From: Opitutaceae bacterium
GTDB taxonomy: Bacteria; Verrucomicrobiota; Verrucomicrobiia; Opitutales; Opitutaceae
Length of the DNA: 5,161 nucleotides
NCBI GenBank assembly: GCA_016763045.1
Contig: JAESUN010000140.1
Coordinates: 1-5,161, forward strand
Direction of reading: 5' to 3'
Of the stretch, positions 1 to 5,161 are shown piece by piece. Under the pieces are notes generated by a model that saw only the letters and a list, made by a program, of their open reading frames with translations, had not been told where the DNA came from and searched no databases. The translations under genes were made by a program, and so were the position numbers. Each line of letters begins with the position of its first letter. The stretch's first letter is position 1.

Positions 1-2
1 AG

Positions 3-392
3 AACCCATCGGATCATTCAGATAAACACAACCCCATCCAGAAACTCAGATCCGGAGTCTTCAATCTCTCCGTCGCCTGCCCTTATACTCAAGGAAACCC
101 CCAAGAGTGTCCTCTCTGTAAAATACGGAAACGCCCCCTCAAAGATCGCTATATCTGGGTTCAATCACTCAGTGCCAAAAAAGCGGAACAAATCCTCACG
201 CATCATAAATGCTGCCTGGAAGATAAAGAAAACGGCACCGAACAAAAAGAAACCAAAGACTACACACAACGCGCCATCGAAGCAGATGAAATCGGTGACA
301 AAGGCTTGGCCGTTCAACTCGAAGACATGATCCGCGATGAAAGTGCTCATTCTGAAGAGACTGAACGTATGCTTAGAGATTGGCCTCTGTAA
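3..392 (+). CDS. C-terminal part of a Cys-rich / ferritin-like fusion protein (5' end outside window)
   Basis: The frame is open from the left edge to a TAA at 390-392 (129 residues visible), and no start is visible, so the gene begins upstream. It has two parts. Visible residues about 19-75 form a small Cys-rich module (VACPYTQGNPQECPLCKIRK, then WVQSLS and a THHKCC segment). It resembles short conserved proteins of unknown function with an 'NPxxCPL..IRK' signature. Residues about 83-129 (YTQRAIEADEIGDKGLAVQL, then DESAH and a closing RMLRDWPL) look like helices C and D of a ferritin-like or bacterioferritin-like four-helix bundle, with an ExxH metal-ligand motif in DESAH. Helices A and B, which should carry the other iron ligands, are not in the visible part. 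They may lie upstream, the domain may work as a dimer of half-bundles, or an in-frame deletion may have joined two genes. No frameshift or stop is seen. The CDS is firm; iron binding is inference. Confidence 0.75.
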   Translation, partial: NPSDHSDKHNPIQKLRSGVFNLSVACPYTQGNPQECPLCKIRKRPLKDRYIWVQSLSAKKAEQILTHHKCCLEDKENGTEQKETKDYTQRAIEADEIGDKGLAVQLEDMIRDESAHSEETERMLRDWPL

Positions 393-408
393 TCTCTTGA
401 GACGACCT

Positions 409-423
409 TCAGCTTCCAGCTGA
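409..423. repeat. Small perfect hairpin downstream of the ferritin-like gene
   Basis: TCAGCT and AGCTGA form a perfect 6-bp stem around the loop TCC, 16 bases past the stop at 392. It is followed by an AT-rich stretch (TATTTATA) but no clean T-run. It could assist 3'-end formation before the stronger terminator at 455-484, or be chance. Confidence 0.35.
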
Positions 424-454
424 TATTTATACAATAAGCCAACAGGCTGACCGG

Positions 455-484
455 ACTGGTTATCAGTCTGGATAACCAGTTTTC
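455..484 (+). terminator. Rho-independent terminator of the ferritin-like gene, between convergent genes
   Basis: ACTGGTTATC (455-464) and GATAACCAGT (471-480) form a perfect 10-bp stem with the 6-base loop AGTCTG, and the T at 480 opens a TTTT run to 483. This suits termination of plus-strand transcription from the ferritin-like gene. The minus-strand dehydrogenase operon ends at 485, only 4 bases away, so the same hairpin sits at its 3' end. There is no T-run on that side (the minus strand reads on as CCGGTCAG), so for that operon it is more likely an RNA-stabilising or weak terminator. Confidence 0.8.
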
Positions 485-1519
485 CTACTTCAGTATTATC
501 TGAGCCTTTACACTTGTTTCCGGTAGGTCTCTGGCAAACTCGAAGGCTTTTATACTATCGTTAAAGGAGAAGTTATCTGTGATCAGCGGCTTCACATCTA
601 TTTTGCCAGATTCCATCAACCCCAAGGCGCGAGGATACACATGCGCATAGCGAAAAACTGTTTCGAATCGAACTTCTTTTACTTGGGCCGCCACCAAATC
701 AAAGGCGATGGGCGCCAATGGCATTCCCACAAAAACGACCATCCCACCAGGAGCCACTACATCACATGCATGAGAACAGGCTTTTTCATTCCCTGAACAC
801 TCAAAGACAATATCAACGCCCCATCCGTCCGTTTCGCGATCAACGACTGATTGTAAATTTTGATTAGCGACATTCACCGGTATAATCGGCCCCATCCTGC
901 TGATCAAATCCAGCTTTGGCTGCACCACATCCGTCATAATTATTTTGCGACAACCAGAAGCCAGCGCAGATAAAGCAGTCACCATCCCTATGGGGCCCGC
1001 ACCCGAAACGACAGCGATGTCCCCGGGCTTAATCTTTGCCTTCGTCGCCGCATGCATGCCAACCGCGAGAGGCTCCACCATTGCTGCTTCGCCAAAGCTG
1101 ACATTGTCCGGAATCTTAAAGGTAAAGTCAGCTGGGTGAACCACGCTTGCTCGAAGAATACCATGCACTGGAGGCGTTGCCCAAAAGCGAACAGAAGGAT
1201 CCAGGTTATACAGACCCAGTCGACTTGCCTTGTTCGTGGGATCGGGGATCCCCGGCTCCATACAAACCCTATCTCCCACTGAGAGAGAGCTCACTTCCCC
1301 TCCTATCTCCGTCACAATACCTGAAGCCTCATGCCCCAGAATCATCGGTTCCTTCACCACGAAAGGCCCTATTTCACCGTTCGTATAATAATGGATATCG
1401 CTACCACAAATACCAACCGTATGGATCTCGATCCGGACATCGTTTGCACCAAGCATCTCCTCCACTTCGATATCACGAAGGGCGAGAACTTCTTTCCGTT
1501 CCAAAACAAGAGACTTCAT
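485..1519 (-). CDS. Zinc-dependent medium-chain alcohol dehydrogenase, xylitol/sorbitol dehydrogenase type
   Basis: Cytosolic NAD-dependent polyol dehydrogenase of the MDR superfamily, probably polyol <-> ketose (xylitol to D-xylulose or sorbitol to fructose). Numbered from the ATG at 1519 (344 residues, normal for the family), likely catalytic-zinc ligands are Cys38 ([10 protein letters not shown]), His63-Glu64 (GHEASG) and Glu149 ([11 protein letters not shown]). The Rossmann motif GAGPIG is at 173-178, and Asp197 ends the second strand, favouring NAD over NADP. The structural-zinc lobe has lost its cysteines: in the EPG-P...GLYNLD stretch the four positions read Asp93, Asn96, Ser99 and Asp107. 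Together with [10 protein letters not shown] this recalls alphaproteobacterial D-xylulose reductases. An in-frame TTG at 1525 would add two residues and is better placed for a weak GGTAAG ribosome site. I prefer ATG because MKSLVLE matches usual family starts. It lies 61 bases after the YqhD-type gene, probably in one operon. The enzyme class is secure; the substrate is inferred. Confidence 0.9.
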   Translation of the reverse strand: MKSLVLERKEVLALRDIEVEEMLGANDVRIEIHTVGICGSDIHYYTNGEIGPFVVKEPMILGHEASGIVTEIGGEVSSLSVGDRVCMEPGIPDPTNKASRLGLYNLDPSVRFWATPPVHGILRASVVHPADFTFKIPDNVSFGEAAMVEPLAVGMHAATKAKIKPGDIAVVSGAGPIGMVTALSALASGCRKIIMTDVVQPKLDLISRMGPIIPVNVANQNLQSVVDRETDGWGVDIVFECSGNEKACSHACDVVAPGGMVVFVGMPLAPIAFDLVAAQVKEVRFETVFRYAHVYPRALGLMESGKIDVKPLITDNFSFNDSIKAFEFARDLPETSVKAQIILK

Positions 1520-1580
1520 ATCCAATCAGTCTTACCAGAAAGAAAAACGAACCAACTCCGTATTTGGGAACCGTCCGTCC

Positions 1581-2738
1581 TTAAAGAGCACCTTCGAGAA
1601 TCCTCCGACTGACATCCAGGGTTATATCATCCCGTTCTCCCATAACCACCATATCGTGCGTCTCAAGTTGCCTTAGGACATCATCGATCGCCTCAGGCCC
1701 TAGATCATAATCACTCATTCGAGTCTTAAGACCCACCTCTTCAAAAAAGCCCCGAGACTTAGTGATGGCTTTGTCAATACGTTCATCATCCTCTCCCTCG
1801 GTTATATTCCAGATACGTTCACCGTATTGCAGCAACTTCGCTTTTTTCGTACCACGGCACACATTCAATAAAGAAGGCATCACCACCGCAAGCGTCCGTG
1901 CATGATCAATCGAGTACAAAGCCGTCAACTCATGCCCAATTCGATGAGACGCCCAATCCTGTGGCACTCCTGCGCCAATCAACCCATTAAGAGCCAGCGT
2001 GGCCACCCACATTAAATTGGCCCGGGCATCGTAATCTGGCGGCTCTTCCATTGCCTTTGGTGCGATCTCGATCAGTGTTTGCATCAGGCCTTCGGCAAAA
2101 CGATCCTGTACCCGTGCTTCCACAGGATATGTGAGATACTGTTCAATAACGTGAGAAAAGGCATCCACGATACCATTGGCCACTTGGCGTGCGGGAAGCG
2201 TAAAGGTTTTGGAAGGATCCAAAATCGAAAACTGCGGAAAGACATGAGGACTCGCAAACGCAAGCTTTGCCTGAGTCTCTTTGCGGGAAATAACAGAGAT
2301 ACTGTTCATCTCCGAACCCGTCGCAGAGAGAGTCAGCACACTTCCAAAGGAAACAGCCGACCCGATATCCTTACCACCGGACTCAACCAGCTCCCACGGA
2401 TCTCCTTCATAGGAAACCGCAGCTGCCACAAATTTAACACCGTCAATCACCGAACCACCACCCACCGCGAGAAGGAAATCAATCTTTTCTCTTCGCACCA
2501 ACTCGACCGCATCCATCAACGTCTCAAAAGTAGGATTTGCTTCAATCCCACCAAATTCATGAATTTCACGTTCGCCCAGAGCCTGAATAACCTCATCCAG
2601 AGTCCCGGCTCTTCGGGCACTTTCCCCTCCATATAAAATGAGAACCCGAGCACTGGAAGGAATCTCCCCATCTAACTTCGCGACTGTGCCGCGCCCAAAA
2701 AGGATCTTTGTAGGATTACAGAATTCAAAGTCTAACAT
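1581..2738 (-). CDS. yqhD: YqhD-type NADPH-dependent aldehyde reductase (iron-containing alcohol dehydrogenase family)
   Basis: Group III metal-dependent alcohol dehydrogenase, 385 residues against 387 for E. coli YqhD, which it follows closely over its whole length. YqhD reduces short-chain and toxic aldehydes (such as butanal, acrolein, malondialdehyde and glyoxal products) with NADPH in the cytosol. The nucleotide-binding domain has YGGES at 36-40 and the GGGS loop at 93-96 (AVGGGSVIDG). Metal ligands are Asp192 and His196 (NGIVDAFSHVIEQY), His265 (DWASHRIGHE) and His279 (SIDHARTL), matching E. coli Asp194, His198, His267 and His281 with a constant offset of two. The C-terminal signature ITLDVSRRI is present. 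The ATG at 2736-2738 has a good Shine-Dalgarno 8 bases upstream, so the start is firm. It is the first gene of a probable operon with the polyol dehydrogenase. E. coli yqhD is governed by the AraC-type YqhC, but no regulator is adjacent here. No missing residue is seen. Confidence 0.93.
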   Translation of the reverse strand: MLDFEFCNPTKILFGRGTVAKLDGEIPSSARVLILYGGESARRAGTLDEVIQALGEREIHEFGGIEANPTFETLMDAVELVRREKIDFLLAVGGGSVIDGVKFVAAAVSYEGDPWELVESGGKDIGSAVSFGSVLTLSATGSEMNSISVISRKETQAKLAFASPHVFPQFSILDPSKTFTLPARQVANGIVDAFSHVIEQYLTYPVEARVQDRFAEGLMQTLIEIAPKAMEEPPDYDARANLMWVATLALNGLIGAGVPQDWASHRIGHELTALYSIDHARTLAVVMPSLLNVCRGTKKAKLLQYGERIWNITEGEDDERIDKAITKSRGFFEEVGLKTRMSDYDLGPEAIDDVLRQLETHDMVVMGERDDITLDVSRRILEGAL

Positions 2739-2746
2739 AGCAAAAT

Positions 2747-2753
2747 CTCCTTA
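2747..2753 (-). promoter_or_regulatory. Ribosome binding site of the yqhD-like gene
   Basis: The minus strand reads TAAGGAG, a near-consensus Shine-Dalgarno, with 8 bases before the ATG at 2738. It is the only strong Shine-Dalgarno seen for any gene in the window and fixes the start of this CDS. Confidence 0.8.
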
Positions 2754-2789
2754 GAGGTAGATTTAAAAGAGCTTGCCTGAAAACGGCAA

Positions 2790-2819
2790 TTTATAATTTG
2801 CGATGAACAACTGGGCTAA
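2790..2819 (-). promoter_or_regulatory. Candidate promoter of the dehydrogenase operon
   Basis: The minus strand has TATAAA (2790-2795, five of six to the -10 consensus) preceded by TTAGCC (2814-2819, three of six to -35) with an 18-base spacer. Transcription would start near 2783 and give a leader of about 45 bases. The poor -35 suggests help from an activator, and the GGGCTAA direct repeat overlaps it. By-eye assignment only. Confidence 0.3.
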
Positions 2820-2827
2820 AGGGCTAA
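2813..2827. repeat. Tandem GGGCTAA direct repeat
   Basis: GGGCTAA occurs at 2813-2819 and again at 2821-2827, separated by one A (period 8). One copy overlaps the candidate -35 box of the dehydrogenase operon and the other is just upstream of it, a position that would suit a regulator binding direct half-sites. It could also be chance. Confidence 0.4.
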
Positions 2828-2967
2828 CCCACAAGGGGAAATATTTCGATATGACGCTTTGAGAATCCCATAACCACCGCGAACTCTTACACAAAACTCG
2901 CTTAATGGACTCGTTCAACCCCAAGAGAAGACTAAAGAAAATGAATATGTGATGAGCTGAACCAAGA

Positions 2968-2981
2968 AAGAAGTCCTTCTT
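2968..2981. repeat. Inverted repeat AAGAAG-TC-CTTCTT
   Basis: A perfect 6-2-6 palindrome in the divergent intergenic region, about 100 bases before the amidase start and 230 bases before yqhD. It could be a site for a dimeric regulator. No known operator consensus is recognised and there is no second copy in the window. Confidence 0.35.
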
Positions 2982-3013
2982 ACCAAATAAAAGCCACCAC
3001 GCGCTCAATCTTG

Positions 3014-3043
3014 TTGAAATTAAACCAAACAAACAGTGACAAT
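3014..3043 (+). promoter_or_regulatory. Candidate promoter of the amidase gene
   Basis: TTGAAA (3014-3019, five of six to -35) and GACAAT (3038-3043, four of six to -10) are separated by 18 bases. Transcription would start near 3050, giving a leader of about 29 bases to the ATG at 3079. By-eye assignment. Confidence 0.35.
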
Positions 3044-3070
3044 CGGCTTCTCATAAAAACAGCAACAGTT

Positions 3071-3086
3071 AGTTTCAAATGAAACT
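3071..3086. repeat. Palindrome enclosing the amidase start codon
   Basis: AGTTTC (3071-3076) and GAAACT (3081-3086) pair perfectly around the loop AAAT, whose last two bases are the AT of the ATG at 3079-3081. The start codon would sit in the loop and stem of a 6-bp hairpin. No Shine-Dalgarno precedes it, so initiation here is probably weak or structure-dependent. Confidence 0.45.
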
Positions 3087-4107
3087 TTTACATATGCAGA
3101 GATTTAAAAGTCCTTTCCTCAAATTTTTATATCTGGTATTTTCATTAGCCCTTTTCAGCCTGAATACGTCTGCACAGGAATATAAAACCGTAAAAGCGCA
3201 AAAAGGTGATGGTGTTTATTCTCTGCTCAAAAAACACGGGTTACCTACCACCGATTTCAACCGCTTCGTTGAGTTAAACAAAGACTTATTAGGACAAAAC
3301 AATGCGCTCATTATTGGACGCAGCTACCAACTACCTTCGGTAAGCTCTCCTTCCTCTATTCGATCAGAAAATAAGAGTATCCAGAAGCTTTTCGGAACAA
3401 AATATCAACAAGTTGAAATCAAAGATAACCAGCTAAAAGATGCCGTCTACTATCTGATCAGTGGACACGGAGGCCCCGATCCAGGTGCCGTCGGAAAATA
3501 TGAAAATCACTTATTATGTGAAGATGAATACGCCTACGATGTAACTCTGAGACTGGCGAGAAACCTGATGAAACACGGTGCCCTAGTTTATATCATCATT
3601 CAGGACAAAAACGATGGCATCAGAGCTGGAAGCATCCTGGAACCCGACAAAGATGAAGTCTGCTACCCCGACCTAAAAATACCGGCCAACCAAAAGAGCC
3701 GCCTACGGCAGCGTAAGAATGCAGTTAACAAACTCTATTCGAAACACAAAGGCCGTTTTCAACGATTAATCGTCATTCACATCGATTCACGAAGCCAAGG
3801 TGAAAACATTGATGTCTTTTTCTATCATGACAAACGGAGCAAAACCGGAAAGAAACTGGTGACCAATCTGCAAGAAACATTCGACCGAAAATACAAACAG
3901 TATCAACCCGGGCGCGGTTATCGTGGCACTGTTTCAGCACGCAATTTATACATAATTAGACATTCATACCCTCCAACAGCTTTTATTGAACTGGGGAATA
4001 TCAACCACCCTCGAGACAAACTTCGATTTATCAAAGACAACAACCGCCAAGCTCTGGCAAACTGGTTGGAAGAAGGCCTCATCAAAGATTTCAAAAACAA
4101 CAAATAA
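3079..4107 (+). CDS. Secreted N-acetylmuramoyl-L-alanine amidase (Amidase_3) with LysM-like module
   Basis: Predicted periplasmic or exported zinc amidase that cuts the bond between MurNAc and L-alanine in peptidoglycan; 342 residues. Residues 1-33 form a signal peptide: basic start, hydrophobic stretch FLYLVFSLALFSL and a likely signal peptidase I cut after TSA at 30-32. Residues about 36-86 form a divergent LysM-like module (KGDGVYSLLKKHGL, then LNKDLL and GRSYQLP) that would bind glycan. The catalytic domain spans about 120-338. Zinc ligands are His130 (SGHGGPDPGA), probably Glu148 (CEDEYAYDV) and His234 (IHIDSRS); the catalytic Glu304 is in AFIELGN. The full set is present, so the enzyme is probably active. 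The long segment between the second and third ligands and the DVFFYH and GTVSARNLY stretches resemble the amidases common in Bacteroidota. The ATG at 3079 has no Shine-Dalgarno; a second ATG at 3094 is possible. Its stop is 5 bases from that of the convergent rhodanese gene. Roles in cell separation or wall turnover are inference. Confidence 0.88.
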   Translation: MKLLHMQRFKSPFLKFLYLVFSLALFSLNTSAQEYKTVKAQKGDGVYSLLKKHGLPTTDFNRFVELNKDLLGQNNALIIGRSYQLPSVSSPSSIRSENKSIQKLFGTKYQQVEIKDNQLKDAVYYLISGHGGPDPGAVGKYENHLLCEDEYAYDVTLRLARNLMKHGALVYIIIQDKNDGIRAGSILEPDKDEVCYPDLKIPANQKSRLRQRKNAVNKLYSKHKGRFQRLIVIHIDSRSQGENIDVFFYHDKRSKTGKKLVTNLQETFDRKYKQYQPGRGYRGTVSARNLYIIRHSYPPTAFIELGNINHPRDKLRFIKDNNRQALANWLEEGLIKDFKNNK

Positions 4108-4112
4108 CGCCC

Positions 4113-4487
4113 TCACTTCTTCACTGTCTTCATGGCATGGGAATAGGAGCCTAAATTAAACGCATTGGCATAACCCATGCGTCGCAGTTGACCGACCGCG
4201 ATGCCAGAACGAGTTCCACTGAGACAATAACAGAGAACCGCTGTTTCTCTATTTGGAATGATCTCACCTGCTTTTTCACTCAGTTGATTCAGAGGCAGAT
4301 TCACCGCATCGGGCAAATGACCTTCTGTAAATTCATTTTTACCGCGAACATCCAGTAGAACTGCACCTTGCCGCAAAAGCGCCTGCACCTTCTCCCCACT
4401 TATCCCACTACGCATTTTCCGAAAGAGAAAAAAAGCGAACCAAGCACCCACAAAAACCCAGAGATACCAACTATTCATAACAATCAT
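4113..4487 (-). CDS. Membrane-anchored single-domain rhodanese-like protein
   Basis: Single rhodanese domain behind an N-terminal membrane helix; 124 residues from the ATG at 4487. Residues about 5-22 (NSWYLWVFVGAWFAFFLF) form the helix, followed by RKMR, so the domain should face the cytoplasm. Domain landmarks are LLDVRGKNEF (Asp46), EGHLPDAVNLPL, and the active-site loop CLSGTR with likely persulfide Cys88, then LGSY near the C-terminus. It may carry sulfane sulfur or serve thiosulfate:cyanide sulfurtransfer; the true donor and acceptor are unknown. The start is uncertain: an in-frame TTG at 4514 (133 residues) has AGAGGA four bases upstream, whereas the ATGs at 4487 and 4478 lack a ribosome site. 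I choose ATG because the helix then begins near residue 5, usual for such proteins. It is convergent with the amidase gene and divergent from fusA, so is probably transcribed alone. Confidence 0.85.
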   Translation of the reverse strand: MIVMNSWYLWVFVGAWFAFFLFRKMRSGISGEKVQALLRQGAVLLDVRGKNEFTEGHLPDAVNLPLNQLSEKAGEIIPNRETAVLCYCLSGTRSGIAVGQLRRMGYANAFNLGSYSHAMKTVKK

Positions 4488-4682
4488 GCTATAGTGAGGG
4501 AAAAGACTGAGCAAGACATCCTCTTTTTAAACAGTTCATTATCCATCGAAGCAGTGGTTTTCACCCTAGAAACCCTCGATTCCCGGGTTGAGAGAAGATT
4601 ACCCCTGCAAATACCACTAAATTTCATTTATTTACTTTGACGAATCTATGCTTGAAGTTGTCGAAAAGCAGGGTAGGCTGCG

Positions 4683-4762
4683 CCTCTTTTTCTGAACACA
4701 AAGGACGTTATCTAAGGGCTTCTCCCTCTGGATCTCTCCAGGCTAAACCCTCTTTTTCAGAA
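4683..4762. repeat. Two near-identical CCTCTTTTTCWGAA copies upstream of fusA
   Basis: CCTCTTTTTCTGAA (4683-4696) and CCTCTTTTTCAGAA (4749-4762) match at 13 of 14 positions, with a period of 66 bases. Each ends in a small palindrome (TTCTGAA, TTCAGAA). They lie within the 100 bases before the fusA start, so could be leader elements or a regulator site pair; chance in a pyrimidine-rich stretch is also possible. Confidence 0.45.
4728..4741 (+). other. Small hairpin in the probable fusA leader
   Basis: CTGGA (4728-4732) and TCCAG (4737-4741) form a 5-bp stem around TCTC, 40 bases before the fusA ATG and between the two pyrimidine-rich repeat copies. It is weak and lacks an adjoining T-run, so is not called a terminator. 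Confidence 0.25.
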
Positions 4763-4781
4763 AATAAGACAGTTAGTAGAC

Positions 4782-5161
4782 ATGAAAGACTTATCAAAAT
4801 ACAGAAATATTGGCATTTTTGCCCACGTTGACGCAGGCAAGACCACCACAACTGAGCGTTTCTTGAAGCTCACAGGAAAGATCCATAAGATCGGTGAAGT
4901 GCATGATGGTGCAGCGACAACAGACTTCATGGAGCAAGAGCAGGAGCGCGGTATCACGATTCAATCTGCAGCAACCACCTGTTTCTGGAATGACTACCGG
5001 TTTAATATCATCGATACACCGGGACACGTTGACTTCACTATCGAAGTATACCGTTCTCTTAAGGTATTGGATGGAGGCGTCGGCGTCTTCTGTGGTTCTG
5101 GTGGAGTTGAACCCCAATCCGAAACCAACTGGCGTTATGCCAACGACTCTAAAGTTGCACG
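4782..5161 (+). CDS. fusA: Elongation factor G, N-terminal part (runs off the right edge)
   Basis: Ribosomal translocase GTPase; the first 126 residues are visible out of about 700 usual for EF-G. The G1 P-loop is AHVDAGKT (14-21), the switch I G2 motif is RGITI with Thr59, and the G3 motif is DTPGH (78-82), so GTP binding is intact as far as visible. Segments [20 protein letters not shown] and [20 protein letters not shown] differ from the E. coli main EF-G (which has YCAVGGVQPQSETVWRQAN) and resemble the second EF-G copy (fusB / EF-G2) of marine gammaproteobacteria. No rpsL, rpsG or tuf gene precedes it, as would be usual for the str operon, which supports a stand-alone paralogue. The ATG at 4782 has no clear Shine-Dalgarno but fits the usual family start ([20 protein letters not shown]). 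EF-G identity is firm; assignment to the second branch is moderate. Confidence 0.93.
   Translation, partial: MKDLSKYRNIGIFAHVDAGKTTTTERFLKLTGKIHKIGEVHDGAATTDFMEQEQERGITIQSAATTCFWNDYRFNIIDTPGHVDFTIEVYRSLKVLDGGVGVFCGSGGVEPQSETNWRYANDSKVA

Larger units (their letters stand above)
2739..3078. other. Divergent intergenic region between yqhD-like and amidase genes
   Basis: This 340-base gap must carry promoters for the minus-strand dehydrogenase operon and the plus-strand amidase gene. Candidate promoters, a direct repeat and an inverted repeat in it are listed separately. A short hairpin (TTGCC at 2773-2777, GGCAA at 2785-2789) lies in the probable yqhD leader. A minus-strand frame of 89 codons is open through most of the gap (2763-3032), but it has only a TTG start, no internal ATG, no ribosome site and no recognisable protein. 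I do not call it. No RNA gene or mobile element remnant is seen. Confidence 0.6.
4488..4781. other. Divergent intergenic region between rhodanese and fusA genes
   Basis: About 294 bases with no gene I can support. A plus-strand frame (4637-4831) starts at TTG, overlaps fusA and resembles no protein. A poor promoter-like pair, TTGAAG (4652-4657) and TAGGCT (4674-4679) with a 16-base spacer, points towards fusA but is not convincing. On the minus strand TATAGC (4490-4495) lies just before the rhodanese ATG without a good -35. A pyrimidine-rich direct repeat and a small hairpin in the probable fusA leader are listed separately. The segment at 4572-4590 (AACCC...GGGTT) superficially recalls a tRNA T-arm but no cloverleaf forms. 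Confidence 0.5.

Noticed and set aside
165..434. Minus-strand open frame opposite the ferritin-like gene
   Set aside because: Its Phe-rich product arises from the complement of Glu/Lys-rich helices and runs through the region before the terminator; the plus-strand frame has the recognisable motifs.
1147..1612. Plus-strand open frames opposite the polyol dehydrogenase
   Set aside because: They are antisense shadows of the conserved dehydrogenase and show no recognisable domain.
2079..2636. Plus-strand open frame of 185 codons inside yqhD
   Set aside because: It lies wholly opposite a well-conserved enzyme gene whose catalytic residues are all intact; its product is a shadow.
2950..2963. TGTGA-like half-site suggesting CRP control
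   Set aside because: Only one half-site matches; the second half is absent.
2763..3032. Minus-strand open frame of 89 codons filling the gap upstream of yqhD
   Set aside because: It begins with TTG, contains no ATG, has no ribosome site, is unusually rich in Trp and Phe, matches no protein I know, and would occupy the region needed for both promoters.
4572..4590. AACCC...GGGTT segment resembling a tRNA T-arm
   Set aside because: Loop spacing is wrong for a T-loop and no acceptor, D or anticodon arm pairs around it.
4637..4831. Plus-strand open frame overlapping the fusA start
   Set aside because: TTG start, overlaps the EF-G coding sequence in another frame, and its composition (many Ser, Lys and isolated Cys) is not protein-like.

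Overview
The window is ordinary chromosomal DNA of a free-living Gram-negative bacterium with moderate GC content and tightly packed genes on both strands. I cannot fix the taxon. The EF-G has the '[21 protein letters not shown]' form that I associate with the EF-G2 branch of marine gammaproteobacteria. The amidase resembles those of Bacteroidota, and the small Cys-rich domain at the left edge recalls proteins of the Planctomycetota/Verrucomicrobiota group. A marine bacterium of the PVC or gammaproteobacterial type is a guess. All family comparisons are from memory, with no database search.

Layout: (1) positions 3-392, plus strand, hold the 3' end of a gene joining a small Cys-rich module to the C-terminal half of a ferritin-like helical domain. 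It ends at a strong hairpin terminator (455-484). (2) Positions 485-2738, minus strand, hold two dehydrogenases that are probably co-transcribed. The first is a YqhD-type NADPH-dependent aldehyde reductase. The second is a zinc-dependent medium-chain dehydrogenase of the xylitol/sorbitol type. (3) Positions 2739-3078 are a divergent promoter region. (4) Positions 3079-4107, plus strand, encode a secreted N-acetylmuramoyl-L-alanine amidase with a LysM-like module. (5) Positions 4113-4487, minus strand, encode a membrane-anchored rhodanese; its stop lies 5 bp from the amidase stop. (6) Positions 4488-4781 are a second divergent intergenic region. (7) From 4782 to the right edge is the start of an elongation factor G gene.

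The two dehydrogenases fit sugar/polyol or carbonyl redox metabolism: YqhD reduces aldehydes with NADPH, and the MDR enzyme interconverts a polyol and a ketose with NAD. No transporter, kinase or regulator lies next to them to fix the substrate. The amidase and rhodanese are convergent and need not be functionally linked.

I found no mobile element, CRISPR array, tRNA, rRNA or obvious defence system. The points most worth a second look are the chimeric ferritin-like protein, the start-codon palindrome of the amidase gene, and the repeats in the intergenic regions. I see no convincing new system.
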